Shown here: piece after piece, positions 43,492-52,621 of the stretch
Position numbering within the stretch: the first letter of the stretch is position 1
Layout: each line of letters starts with the position of its first letter
Assembly: GCA_036702975.1 (NCBI GenBank)
Contig: DATNPX010000053.1
Span: forward strand, 33,126-97,125
Origin: DATNPX01 sp036702975
GTDB lineage: Bacteria > Cyanobacteriota > Vampirovibrionia > Obscuribacterales > Obscuribacteraceae
DNA: 64,000 nucleotides
Direction: 5' to 3'
Program-made: the position numbers and the translations under genes
The notes under the pieces: model-generated
What the model saw: only the letters and a program-made list of their open reading frames with translations
The model's database searches: none
Told to the model about the DNA's origin: nothing

Positions 43492-44616
43492 ATGTCACCG
43501 CAAGTAGAACATCCACGCCATGCAAAGTCCCCTGAAAAAGGACATGATAACGACGATCTTTCCCAGTATGCAAGGCGTTTGAGTTACGAACACTCAGGCG
43601 GTGAAGACCACCAAAGCAGAACCTCAAAAGCAGCAACAGAGTTCGTTAAACACGAGAGAGAAAATCACAAACTGATTTCTGAAGGAAAAGTGCCACCGCT
43701 AGACATAGTTGGCGGACATGTATCGCTTGTCGGTCGTGACAGCAGTGGACACTACTGGAATATCAGTCAGGACAAGCAAGGCAGATTGCACGCAAAGCGG
43801 GCTGAGTCGGAAGATTCTGATTCTTCTGGCGGTTCGGTCGGCGATGCCAAACGAAACAAAAACTACAATGCATTCGTAGGAGAGCCAGACGGAAGTGGTG
43901 GCACTGACAAAGAGGGCAAACACTATGACACCACCTATGGTGTGTCACATAACGGCTGGCAAACAGCCAGAGAAATACTGGAAGCACAACGTCAGAAAGC
44001 AGGTATGAGCGACAGTGCGGTTACCAATACTGACATTGCAAACTATGAACGAAAACTTGCAAAAGAGAATGGCTTTACCGGCAAACACGCTGTTGACGAT
44101 TGGGCAAAAAGCCTGAAAGCAGGCGGTGAAGTTAAAGTAGCTGGGCAAGATCTGCGTGGTCCGGGACTGGACAAGGCTGTGGAAAATTCTACAACAGTAA
44201 ACACTTTTCACGGGCCAGCGGCACCGGAAAAAGCTGGTAACGCATCACCTGTACCTGGTTCAAAACCAGGCAATTTGACCGAAGTAGAACACGGAAAATT
44301 GAACGACAGCAAATTTCACGATCTAACATTTGGACTTTTCGACAATAAGCTCGACTTCCGAACACCTTACACAAAAGCAGTGGTGCGAGACGAGGACGAC
44401 AATATAAAGAGCTCGACCACCATCTACAAAGGCGATGGCACTACCGTATCCGGTATCAAAGGCGCTGACGGCCAACCTGTGGAGTTAGCAAATGTCAGGG
44501 CACAGTATGCATTCAAGGCGCAAAATGGTCAGAGTCGCATTAGATACACAATTGTCGGAGGAGCGGATCGCTGGGCGCACATAAACAATGATGGTGAGAT
44601 TGAGCTGGACAAGTAG
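43492..44616 (+). CDS. Unknown LysM-like protein, paralog of 57958
   Basis: This 374-residue protein has no signal peptide. A His/Lys-rich N-terminus leads to a Gly/Asp-rich linker, then a segment (about 160-230) with GWQTAREILEAQ and TNTDIANYERKLAKENGF..K.AVDDWAKSLK, which aligns with the protein at 57958 and resembles an expanded LysM domain. The C-terminal 100 residues (VNDS-type start, beta-rich, DGTTVSGIKGADGQPVEL) are also shared. Function is unknown; peptidoglycan binding is a guess. Confidence 0.7.
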   Translation: MSPQVEHPRHAKSPEKGHDNDDLSQYARRLSYEHSGGEDHQSRTSKAATEFVKHERENHKLISEGKVPPLDIVGGHVSLVGRDSSGHYWNISQDKQGRLHAKRAESEDSDSSGGSVGDAKRNKNYNAFVGEPDGSGGTDKEGKHYDTTYGVSHNGWQTAREILEAQRQKAGMSDSAVTNTDIANYERKLAKENGFTGKHAVDDWAKSLKAGGEVKVAGQDLRGPGLDKAVENSTTVNTFHGPAAPEKAGNASPVPGSKPGNLTEVEHGKLNDSKFHDLTFGLFDNKLDFRTPYTKAVVRDEDDNIKSSTTIYKGDGTTVSGIKGADGQPVELANVRAQYAFKAQNGQSRIRYTIVGGADRWAHINNDGEIELDK

Positions 44617-44676
44617 CGATTCAGACGACAACTCCATGCGCTGTCATGCTAATTCCGACCCGAATCTTGCGTGCCT

Positions 44677-47283
44677 TCAGAGGTGATATTTTGCGGCAAG
44701 TGCTGCAGCTTCCGCTGTTCTTTTCTGACGCGTTAAAAACGTGATCAATTGTTTGCTTGTCGCAATCTGCCGCAGGCGCGTTACTCTATCGTGACTTATG
44801 ATGCCCATGTGATGGTCGAGCGCATTCAACTCTTTCTTCAAATAGAAAATTGCCTTATCATCATTGCCTTCGGCGCCATACATCACACACATCTGATCGC
44901 ATGCATCGCAGTAATGACCGGATAAATCCCAGAGAGCAGGGAACTTATGTGCCTCGATGGATTCTATACATTCATCATAAACTTTCTTTCGTTCTGCAAC
45001 ATTGGTCAGACAGTGGGCATATGTAACCCTGGCTGCAATATTGGTATAATAACCCAATCCTTTGTCGATGCCATTTGTAAGGTCCATGACCCGCTGTAAC
45101 ATGGGGATGGCTTCGGCCGGCTTCTTCTGCACAAGCAGCGCATGCCCTTTTTGCAAGTAATAACTCGCGAGAAAATCGCCGGCTGATGTTCTGAAAAATT
45201 CTCCGTATCTAATCCCAACATCGCAGTAGGTGATAATTCGATTCATATCGCCTGCTTGTTGTGCATGGTTCACCAGATCCATAATCATAATGTAGAACTC
45301 AGGGACATCATGCATTATGTTATTTGGAATGAGCTGAATCAACTTGTCCGAGAGTGCCATGCATGCAGGCAAGTTTCTATTCGACAACTCGATAAACGCC
45401 AGGCGTCGATAAACTTCCGTCTGCATCGCCTCATCTCCGTTTCTCTCGACGATGTGTTTTGCTTCCTCCAGATATTTACGATAATCAGGCGCATTGCTCT
45501 TCTTATCATCAGCCATCTGCACCAGATAAGCCGCGGTGATAGACAAATCGGGAGAGGCGTCCCGCGATATTTGATATAAGGCTTGGTGTTTGACAAAAGC
45601 AGGTTTCCGAGCCAATTTTGCCTCTGCAGCCTGAATGGGACTGACAGCCTCTCCATATGGGATACTGCACTGTGGCAATTTTCGATGAAACTCGTCAATC
45701 AGCGATTTCGAGTATGACGGCTTATCGAGGATCAACTGAACAAGGGTTTTAGATGCAAGCAAACTTCGCACACCGCGTTCGGTAATGTGCGAATCACTCA
45801 AGTTCAAAATGCGAAGCGATTTCAACTGTAGCAACTTTTCAACTTCCGCATCTCCTATCAGTGTTGCTCTGAGATCTAGCGTTTGAAGTTGTTTTTGCTT
45901 CAGAATGCAGTCAACATTTTTAACGTCTGCGCATCTAATTCTGAGACTAATGAGCCTGTTTTTTGCCAGATAGGAAATGCCTTTCTCGGTCAAATCATTG
46001 GCATCAAGCTCGTTAGAGACGCTTACAGATTGGGCGTTCTCATAGTTCTCAAATCGTTTGAGAGATGCGTTTGTAACTCCATTACCGTCAAAAACATTGC
46101 AATTCAATTTCAATGGTATGCTGAAATCGTATGATTCGTCACCCTTAGTCGACGGAAGGGCCACCGGTCTTTCGTGAATTTGAACAGTTTTCGGGGCGAC
46201 CTGACGACGCTGTATAAGCCAGAAATTAGTCACAAGTGCCGAAAGAATGATCGAAAGTCCTGCTGTGAGAGCGAAAGAGAGCTGATAATGCTTCCTCTGC
46301 ATTGTTAATAAAACTGCGGTTGATTGAACCGCAGGTTTGGTTATCGCACCTTTCGTAGTACTTGTTCCGGCAAGTTGAGAATCGCCCTGCCTGATGGCGG
46401 CGAGATCGTGCGCTGCTATTGCCAGATCTTGATACCGCGATGCCGGCGACCGAGACAACATTTTCCTGACCACATGCTCAAGCTCAGGCGGGAAGTCTGT
46501 TCCCAAAGACGCTTCTTTCATCGAAGGTATCTCATTTGACTGGTGCAGCATCATGGTCGCCAGAGCGTTCTCACCAACAAAAGGAGGAGTACCTGTCAAC
46601 GTTTCAAAAATTACGCAGCCCAGCGAGTACACATCGCTGCGCGAGTCGACATTACCACCAACACATTGCTCGGGACTCATGTAGAGAGGGCTACCAAATA
46701 TTTCACCGGTTTGCGTCAGAGACTGGATTTCTCCGCCCTCAGACTGAGTTAATTTTGCAATGCCGAAATCCAAAATCTTCACACAACCATCAGCTCCGGG
46801 TTTGATACCCGCCACAATCATCAAATTTCCAGGCTTGATGTCGCGATGAACAATGCCGCATCTGTGCGCGTGTGCCAATCCAAAACAGACCTGAATAAAA
46901 TATTCTAGGGCATCGTCAAGAGAGAGTGTGCGCGACTGAATCAGTTGGCTCAACGTTTGTCCTTCAACAAATTCCATAGCCAGAAAAGGTGTTCCGTCCT
47001 CGAAGACACCAAAATCATGCACAGCGACAATGTTGGGATGACTGACTGCGATAATCGCCTTTGCTTCAGCCTGAAATCTTCGCACCAGAATCTCTGACTG
47101 AGATGCAGAATCAATAGTTTTCAATGCCAGAGTCTTTCCCAGAAAAATCTGTTCTACTTTGTAGACGACCCCCATGCCGCCTCTACCAAGCAGCGAAAGC
47201 ACACGATAGCGTTCATCCAGGATTTGATTGACAGCATACAGTTTGTCAGGCGAATCATCGCGAGTGAGGTTATCTTTTGTCAT
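44677..47283 (-). CDS. Ser/Thr protein kinase with LRR and TPR-like C-terminal part
   Basis: This 868-residue Hanks-type kinase has GRGGMG (33-38), HRDIKPGN, DFG, SPEQCVGG and a full C-lobe to about residue 290. A transmembrane helix (near 340-360, SFALTAGLSIILSALVTNFWLI) is followed by a domain with leucine-rich repeats (LQTLDLRATLIGDAEV, LRILNLSDSHITERGV) and then a long TPR-like helical region. The sensor part is therefore on the far side of the membrane. ATG 47283 lies 10 bp after the upstream kinase stop; the longer TTG at 47334 would overlap that gene. The kinase half is very close to that of the next protein, a tandem duplication. Confidence 0.9.
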   Translation of the reverse strand: MTKDNLTRDDSPDKLYAVNQILDERYRVLSLLGRGGMGVVYKVEQIFLGKTLALKTIDSASQSEILVRRFQAEAKAIIAVSHPNIVAVHDFGVFEDGTPFLAMEFVEGQTLSQLIQSRTLSLDDALEYFIQVCFGLAHAHRCGIVHRDIKPGNLMIVAGIKPGADGCVKILDFGIAKLTQSEGGEIQSLTQTGEIFGSPLYMSPEQCVGGNVDSRSDVYSLGCVIFETLTGTPPFVGENALATMMLHQSNEIPSMKEASLGTDFPPELEHVVRKMLSRSPASRYQDLAIAAHDLAAIRQGDSQLAGTSTTKGAITKPAVQSTAVLLTMQRKHYQLSFALTAGLSIILSALVTNFWLIQRRQVAPKTVQIHERPVALPSTKGDESYDFSIPLKLNCNVFDGNGVTNASLKRFENYENAQSVSVSNELDANDLTEKGISYLAKNRLISLRIRCADVKNVDCILKQKQLQTLDLRATLIGDAEVEKLLQLKSLRILNLSDSHITERGVRSLLASKTLVQLILDKPSYSKSLIDEFHRKLPQCSIPYGEAVSPIQAAEAKLARKPAFVKHQALYQISRDASPDLSITAAYLVQMADDKKSNAPDYRKYLEEAKHIVERNGDEAMQTEVYRRLAFIELSNRNLPACMALSDKLIQLIPNNIMHDVPEFYIMIMDLVNHAQQAGDMNRIITYCDVGIRYGEFFRTSAGDFLASYYLQKGHALLVQKKPAEAIPMLQRVMDLTNGIDKGLGYYTNIAARVTYAHCLTNVAERKKVYDECIESIEAHKFPALWDLSGHYCDACDQMCVMYGAEGNDDKAIFYLKKELNALDHHMGIISHDRVTRLRQIATSKQLITFLTRQKRTAEAAALAAKYHL

Positions 47284-47293
47284 CAAGGATGTC

Positions 47294-48520
47294 TCATCTT
47301 TGACTCGCGGCAGAATTGTCTGGACCTTGCGCAAGGACTGTCACAGCAGCCGTAGCACACGCGCAAACTATGAACGTTCCTGCCAGCATCGCTATGAATT
47401 TGTTTCTTCCAACTGTAATTGTATTTGGCGCCGCTGCACTCGTTTTACTGCCAGGACCTGAACCATGCAGGTTGATTGCTGCAAGCCCATTTTTCAAATC
47501 TCCCCGTTTCAGAGCTGCCAGGTCATGAGCTGTATGACCGAGGTTTTGATAACGATCGTCAGGATTTTTAGCAAGCATTTTGCGCAAAACATCCTCGAGC
47601 GCTTGCGGAAATTCTCCACCCATCGACGCTTCCTTCAACGATGGGTTGGTCGAAGATTGATGCATCAACATAGTGCTTAAAGCATTGTCACTGACAAACG
47701 GAGGAGTTCTGGTCAGCGACTCGAAAATCACACAGCCAAGAGAGTAAATATCCGAACGATGATCTACCTTTTCTCCCAAACACTGTTCGGGGCTCATGTA
47801 CAGAGGACTACCAAAAATTTGACCGGTTCTTGTTAAAGCCTGAATCTCACCTTCTTCATGTTGCACGAGCTTGGCGATACCAAAATCGAGAATCTTGACA
47901 CTACCTTCGGTGCCCCAGGGCATGCCGTTCATAAGCATGATATTACTGGGCTTCACATCCCTGTGAATGACACCGTTTTCGTGTGCGTGCGCCAGTCCAA
48001 AGCAGACTTGAATGAAGAGTGAAAGAGCTTCGTCGAGAGTCAGACTCCGGTCCCGGAGAATATCAGCGAGAGTTTGACCGGTTGCTAACTCCATCACCAT
48101 AAAAGGAGTAGTCTCATCCAGCAATCCAAAATCATGAAGCGCAATTATGTTGGGATGATTGACCGAAAATACGGCGCGAGCTTCGGTCTGAAATCGTCTC
48201 AACAGAACGTCGGTCAGCTCACTTTTATCAAGTGTCTTGAGCGCAAGTTCTTGATTGAGAAAAATCTGCTCGACCTTGTAAACCAGACCCATGCCACCTT
48301 TACCGAGCAGTGAGATGACTCGATATCTGCCGCTCAGAATTTGACCTGGTTCAAAAACTTGCAATTTAGGCTCTTCAGGATGTTTTGCTTGAGATTCCGA
48401 ATTCTCGCGACGGCACGATTGTTTTGTACCACAACCGCTATCACACCAGCCAGTTTTACCGGTTCGTAGATTTCCCCGAGGATTTGACAGTCGTTTTACG
48501 CCGCTGTAGTTATTGTGCAT
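47294..48520 (-). CDS. Membrane Ser/Thr protein kinase
   Basis: This 408-residue kinase carries GKGGMG, HRDVKPSN, DFG and SPEQCLG, then a C-terminal transmembrane helix (FIAMLAGTFIVCACATAAVTVL) and only a short outside tail. The N-terminus has four Cys residues (WCDSGCGTKQSC plus one earlier), perhaps a remnant of the zinc ribbon of the kinase at 6390. ATG 48520 is chosen because GTG 48535 is almost at the predicted transcript start. It leads the operon with 44677. Confidence 0.9.
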   Translation of the reverse strand: MHNNYSGVKRLSNPRGNLRTGKTGWCDSGCGTKQSCRRENSESQAKHPEEPKLQVFEPGQILSGRYRVISLLGKGGMGLVYKVEQIFLNQELALKTLDKSELTDVLLRRFQTEARAVFSVNHPNIIALHDFGLLDETTPFMVMELATGQTLADILRDRSLTLDEALSLFIQVCFGLAHAHENGVIHRDVKPSNIMLMNGMPWGTEGSVKILDFGIAKLVQHEEGEIQALTRTGQIFGSPLYMSPEQCLGEKVDHRSDIYSLGCVIFESLTRTPPFVSDNALSTMLMHQSSTNPSLKEASMGGEFPQALEDVLRKMLAKNPDDRYQNLGHTAHDLAALKRGDLKNGLAAINLHGSGPGSKTSAAAPNTITVGRNKFIAMLAGTFIVCACATAAVTVLAQGPDNSAASQR

Positions 48521-48542
48521 GCATGAGCAAATCACGGAAATC

Positions 48543-48576
48543 GTAATACCTGTGGTGCGTTGAAAAGACGTAATGT
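48543..48576 (-). promoter_or_regulatory. Variant box promoter for kinase operon
   Basis: On the minus strand ACATTAC (48576-48570) and TTTCAAC (48565-48559) lie 11 bp apart; TATTAC (48548-48543) follows after 10 nt. Heptamers differ from class I and II apart from the terminal AC. Confidence 0.35.
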
Positions 48577-48770
48577 CTCAGACCTGTTTCAATTTTTATG
48601 AAGGAGAGTTCCACCAGACGTGCCTCCAGAATTGGTGCCGGATGGTGGAATTTCTTACCAGAGTAGAACACATATTTACTCCCAGATTTGTGGACAGGGG
48701 CCTGGCCTCAGTACTTTTGTCTGGGTGCTGGGTAGGATCATCTAGGTAGCATTCCTGTACTCCGGCTCCA

Positions 48771-50276
48771 ATGTCCGAAAACATCTTTAAACCAAACGAG
48801 GAGTTAACCTCAGAGTCAACGGCTCTGGGTTTCTTTTATAACCGCAGCGGTGCTGGTACTCAGCCAGTAGGCTGTGGCTTTTCTGTTGGGGATAAACTCG
48901 CTGTTGCTCCCGCAACCTCTATGTTGCCCTACACGAGTGCACCTCGAATGTTGCGCATGTACTTTCCCTACGCGAATAGAAACCTGTGCGCAGATGAAAT
49001 CATCCTGCATCCTCAGTTCGATCGATCGTCGATTGAGCGTTCAATTGAGCAGGGTCTGCTGCTCAGCTCGGCCGAACTTGTTTGCAGCGAATACAACTGC
49101 TGTTTAGTCAGACTGACCGATAAAGCACCGGCTTTATACGAAAGCGATCTGAACGACGTACAAGCGGCACTCCAATTTCCTCTCACGCCGGAAAACAATG
49201 ATTTGAGCGGTTCACTCAATGATCTGGACCTGTCGCTTGTCATACAAACCTTGAACAGCGCCCGCAAACAAGGGATTCTATACCTGTTCGATGAACAGGG
49301 CAGCCCGGCAGCTCAAATATTTTGCTCAGACGGTAAAGTCAACTCAGCCCGCTTTGGTCCGCTGACTGGAGCCCTTGCCGTTTACCAGATTTTAGAAAAA
49401 CGAACAGTCGTCAATTTCGGATTCTATCCGAGCGTACGAGGCGAACACTGGCCTGCAAACCTGATTAGCGGGTCAACCGACATGCTGCTGATTGAGGGAA
49501 TGCGACGTCTCGATGAAATCATAAATCTCAAACAGCGTTTCAAAATCGGTGATGCCTCCTACTTCGCCCGGCGAACGCAGCGTTGCGATCTGCAGCTGAT
49601 ATCGCAAGAATTGCAAACGACTGCCATGAGGTTATGGGAAGTTCTGGATGGTCTTGTATCCGTAAACGAGCTCTGGTGGATGGTTTTTACTGACGACTAT
49701 CTACTGTATAAGACAATCGGCGAACTGCTATCCAGTCAACAAATTACCGAGGTTGCAGCGCACAGTCTTCTAACGTTACCGGGCGAATCAAATGAGCGTT
49801 CTGCCGTCGGTATTTTTAAAGTAGGTCCATCTCAGCGGCAACTGCAGGCAGGTTCAAGAGTCGACAGCCTGACTCTGGAAGTAAAAACTAACTATCTCAG
49901 ACAACGAAGCGGCATTCTTGTTGCGCAAGACCCCGGAAGATATCTCCACAACATTAGACTGACCCCGTCTACAGTCGGAACACCAATTTTGATGGCGAAT
50001 GAAGTCGTTGGACTCAACCTCGGGCAGAGACCTGAACACGACGGTACCGAACAGTTATGCAAAATGATTCCCTGCTCGGTAATTCGCGCGCTCATGACTC
50101 AAAAATCTGAAGTCGTTGAAACTACGCGATTTGAGCAAAATGTTCGCACCATAGTTAAGCCCCCTAAAAGGCGTCCGCGCAAAATTGCCGATTGGAAATT
50201 GACGCTTCTCTGGTTTGTGGTGGGCTTCATTATTGTCGTTGGTCTGAGGGCTGTGAGCGAAATGCTGGGGCACTGA
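48771..50276 (+). CDS. Degenerate trypsin-like protein with DUF4388 (PATAN) insertion
   Basis: This 501-residue protein has a DUF4388/PATAN domain at about 143-210 (LSGSLNDLDLSLVIQTLNSARKQGILYLF ... GKVNSARFGPLTG), common in regulatory proteins of cyanobacteria and delta-proteobacteria. On both sides lie pieces that look like the two halves of a trypsin fold: GCGFSVGDKLAVAPATSM where TxxHV is expected, and STVGTPILMANEVVGLNLG where GNSGGP is expected. The catalytic residues are lost. A C-terminal transmembrane helix (LTLLWFVVGFIIVVGLRAV) anchors it. It is divergent from the kinase operon. The ATG has no good ribosome site. Confidence 0.7.
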   Translation: MSENIFKPNEELTSESTALGFFYNRSGAGTQPVGCGFSVGDKLAVAPATSMLPYTSAPRMLRMYFPYANRNLCADEIILHPQFDRSSIERSIEQGLLLSSAELVCSEYNCCLVRLTDKAPALYESDLNDVQAALQFPLTPENNDLSGSLNDLDLSLVIQTLNSARKQGILYLFDEQGSPAAQIFCSDGKVNSARFGPLTGALAVYQILEKRTVVNFGFYPSVRGEHWPANLISGSTDMLLIEGMRRLDEIINLKQRFKIGDASYFARRTQRCDLQLISQELQTTAMRLWEVLDGLVSVNELWWMVFTDDYLLYKTIGELLSSQQITEVAAHSLLTLPGESNERSAVGIFKVGPSQRQLQAGSRVDSLTLEVKTNYLRQRSGILVAQDPGRYLHNIRLTPSTVGTPILMANEVVGLNLGQRPEHDGTEQLCKMIPCSVIRALMTQKSEVVETTRFEQNVRTIVKPPKRRPRKIADWKLTLLWFVVGFIIVVGLRAVSEMLGH

Positions 50277-50363
50277 AACCAACTCTTCTTCTCGGTTTTA
50301 CACAGATTAAAAATGGGTGTTTCTGGGCAAATAACGTACTACTTGCCTAGAGTGACCATAGCT

Positions 50364-51035
50364 ATGCTTAAAACAACGTTTTTGCTCTCGATTGTGTTGC
50401 TAACAAGCGCAAGCTCAGTGCCGGCTATGGCGCAGATGACGGAGTCCGCCTCTGTTAGAGGATTCGCAGCGGGGCTTGGTGGAGGCACGGCGGCAGTCGC
50501 CACCGACAGAGCGAAGGCTTTAGCCAAGACGCCCAGAACCATGTTGACTCCGGAACAACAAACAAATCTTGTGTCAACGCTGTCTAAGCAAGCGATGGCG
50601 CTGGAAAAGAGTGGCAAGATGCATCTTGCTGAACAGAGCTATCGTGAAGCCCTGCGAACCATTGCCCAACGTGACGGTGTTGGTAGCCAGGCCGCACTTC
50701 CAATTTTACAGAAGCTTGTATTTACCCTGAAAGAACAAAGGCACTATGACGACGCAATCAGCAGCCAGAAAACTGTAGTTGCATTCGCTCGAGCCAGTGC
50801 CAAAACTGCACCTGTGGAATTTATCAACGCACAACAGGAGCTTGCCGACTTCTATATTAAGAAGAACGAATTACAAGCCGCTGAAAAGCTGCTCAATGAA
50901 AATGTATCGTTTGCAAATGCCGAGAGTCAGGTGCCAGCTTCAGTACGTGAATCCTGCCAGGCAAGTCTTGCTAAGCTGAAAGAACAGAGTGGCGCAACCG
51001 GCGGTACTCCACCGCAGTCTGAACAGCCACAATAG
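50364..51035 (+). CDS. Exported TPR-like protein
   Basis: This 223-residue protein has a clear signal peptide (MLKTTFLLSIVLLTSASSVP then AMAQ) when started at ATG 50364; the open frame reaches 50313 without support. The mature part is helical and contains tetratricopeptide-type units (ALEKSGKMHLAEQSYREAL, TLKEQRHYDDAISSQKTVVAFA). It probably acts outside the inner membrane as an adaptor. It follows the PATAN gene by 87 bp. Confidence 0.8.
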   Translation: MLKTTFLLSIVLLTSASSVPAMAQMTESASVRGFAAGLGGGTAAVATDRAKALAKTPRTMLTPEQQTNLVSTLSKQAMALEKSGKMHLAEQSYREALRTIAQRDGVGSQAALPILQKLVFTLKEQRHYDDAISSQKTVVAFARASAKTAPVEFINAQQELADFYIKKNELQAAEKLLNENVSFANAESQVPASVRESCQASLAKLKEQSGATGGTPPQSEQPQ

Positions 51036-51081
51036 GCTACGGGCACATCGAGACCTTAAATCAGCCTTCGAGAGCTGTGAA

Positions 51082-51116
51082 AACTAATCACTTACTAACG
51101 TAGCTGCTGGTATGTT
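51082..51116 (+). promoter_or_regulatory. Class II box promoter, distal
   Basis: AACTAAT (51082-51088, last base differs) and TACTAAC (51093-51099) lie 11 bp apart, with TG (51108-51109) and TATGTT (51111-51116) as extended -10. Confidence 0.6.
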
Positions 51117-51263
51117 CAACATGGTTGAAACATATGCACACGATAGCAGCCTGGCTCGGGTTCTCATTAAGAGTTCCAGCTTCAGGTCGATTTAATCCCA
51201 TAAGGCATTTGCAGGAAAGCAATTTCAGGGCGTTTTGTAATTCCAATCAGCGATCCAGTCCGG

Positions 51264-51279
51264 GCACCATTAATGGTGC
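51264..51279. repeat. 16-bp perfect palindrome GCACCATT-AATGGTGC
   Basis: In RNA it folds as a 6-bp stem with UUAA loop. No T-run follows, so it is not a standard terminator. Confidence 0.5.
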
Positions 51280-51336
51280 TACAAATTTCCTCTGCCAACG
51301 AAATTCATATTGCCAATTCGTATTTCCACCAACTCA

Positions 51337-51371
51337 GTTTTACAGCAGTTTTATTGATGTATGACTAAATC
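51337..51371 (+). promoter_or_regulatory. Class I box promoter, proximal
   Basis: GTTTTAC (51337-51343) and GTTTTAT (51348-51354) lie 11 bp apart. TAAATC (51366-51371), or CTAAAT one base earlier, is the -10. Confidence 0.6.
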
Positions 51372-51424
51372 AAAGCATTGCTCACCACAATACAAACTTA
51401 TCTTAAGATCAACCGAGCAGGATA

Positions 51425-52621
51425 ATGCAGCAATTCGAATCTTTACCTAACACCAGTGCACCTGAATCGCCTCATTCGGCGCGACTACAGGAAGAAGCGC
51501 ATACTACACCGGTAATGGCATTACACACCCTCAGGCTGGGCGAAAAAGCTGATCGAAGCAACATAGAGTTCGTCAGTACTGACAAACAGATGGCCCGCAT
51601 CTACAGGGAAAATAAAGAAGGCATCGTTCGTATTACAGCTGAAGAAGCCAACGGCGTTGCTCTCGGCACAGGATTTTTTGTCACCGAAGAAGGTCGAGTG
51701 GCTACCGACGCTCACGTCATTGACGGCGCAAAATCAATTACAGTCGAATCGTCCGACGGGCAAAAATATTCAGCACACGTTGTTCCTGGCAAAGACAAAC
51801 CAACAAACGATCTGGTTCTGCTGGACCTGGACAACAATGTTGGAAAACGTTTCCATGCGCTCAAGCTCGCTAATTCAACGAGTGAGCTGAAATTTGGCGA
51901 TTCCGTCTTTGCTTTGGGTCATCCTCTGGGATGGAAAAACACATTTATATCACCTGGACAATTCAACACTTTCGAAACTTCTCCAGGTCGCGGCTTTAAT
52001 CCTCAATTACTGAATATCAACAGTCATGTGCATGTCGAACCAGGAAACAGTGGTGGACCGCTATTTAACAACCGAGGAGAAGTCATCGGAGTGACGAGAA
52101 CAACGTTCAATTCACAAGATCCAACTTCAAAGTATTTTCGAAACGTGGTTGAAGACGTTCCACTACAGTCGAACTTCACGCGAGTGGAAGAGCTGAACGC
52201 ACTTCTTGGGCGAAATTCGAGTGCTCAGATACAAGACTATTTTGAGCCAAAAGAATTCAACTGGGGAGCCGATACCATTGGGTTGGGAGCAGCGTTCGTC
52301 GCCTCATCAGCTGGTGCCATGCGACACAGGGGACTGGAGGCACCGGCTAGAGGTGGAGTGTTACGTGGAATAGCACTGCCAATTCTAGGAGCCAATATGC
52401 TTTACAACAGTGATTATCCGTTCCTGCAAGCCGCAATCGCAAAGGGCAGCACCGCAGAAATAATTAACGGAGGCATCAACGTCGCAGCCGATGCAATGAT
52501 CGTCGCTGGCGCGGCAATGATGATTCATCCAAAATTAGCACCAATCGCAGGAACACTTGAGCTAGGTGGCACTGGAATAAAGTTCGCCAATCAGTTGTTA
52601 GCTAATCGCCGATACGACTGA
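51425..52621 (+). CDS. Trypsin-like serine protease with hydrophobic C-terminal region
   Basis: This 398-residue protein has an S1C-like protease domain (about 62-240) with an intact triad: His97 (ATDAHV), Asp129 (NDLVLL) and Ser209 (GNSGGP). No PDZ domain and no signal peptide are present. The C-terminal 130 residues contain Ala/Gly-rich hydrophobic stretches (TIGLGAAFVASSAGAM, ADAMIVAGAAMMIHP) that could insert in a membrane. The ATG at 51425 has AGGA just upstream. The missing signal suggests a cytoplasmic protease, or export by another route. Confidence 0.85.
   Translation: MQQFESLPNTSAPESPHSARLQEEAHTTPVMALHTLRLGEKADRSNIEFVSTDKQMARIYRENKEGIVRITAEEANGVALGTGFFVTEEGRVATDAHVIDGAKSITVESSDGQKYSAHVVPGKDKPTNDLVLLDLDNNVGKRFHALKLANSTSELKFGDSVFALGHPLGWKNTFISPGQFNTFETSPGRGFNPQLLNINSHVHVEPGNSGGPLFNNRGEVIGVTRTTFNSQDPTSKYFRNVVEDVPLQSNFTRVEELNALLGRNSSAQIQDYFEPKEFNWGADTIGLGAAFVASSAGAMRHRGLEAPARGGVLRGIALPILGANMLYNSDYPFLQAAIAKGSTAEIINGGINVAADAMIVAGAAMMIHPKLAPIAGTLELGGTGIKFANQLLANRRYD

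Larger units (their letters stand above)
51036..51424. other. Two-promoter intergenic region
   Basis: This 389-bp region holds a class II box promoter (51082-51116), a class I box promoter (51337-51371) and a 16-bp palindrome (51264-51279) between them, all facing the protease gene. I see no credible gene, so the stretch between the promoters is a long leader or a small RNA. Confidence 0.55.

Noticed and set aside
50295..50312. GTTTTAC followed by ATTAAAA as a class I box
   Set aside because: The second heptamer fails the consensus and no -10 lies at the right distance.
51125..51364. 79-codon frame downstream of the distal class II promoter
   Set aside because: TTG start without ribosome site, unnatural composition and overlap with the proximal box.
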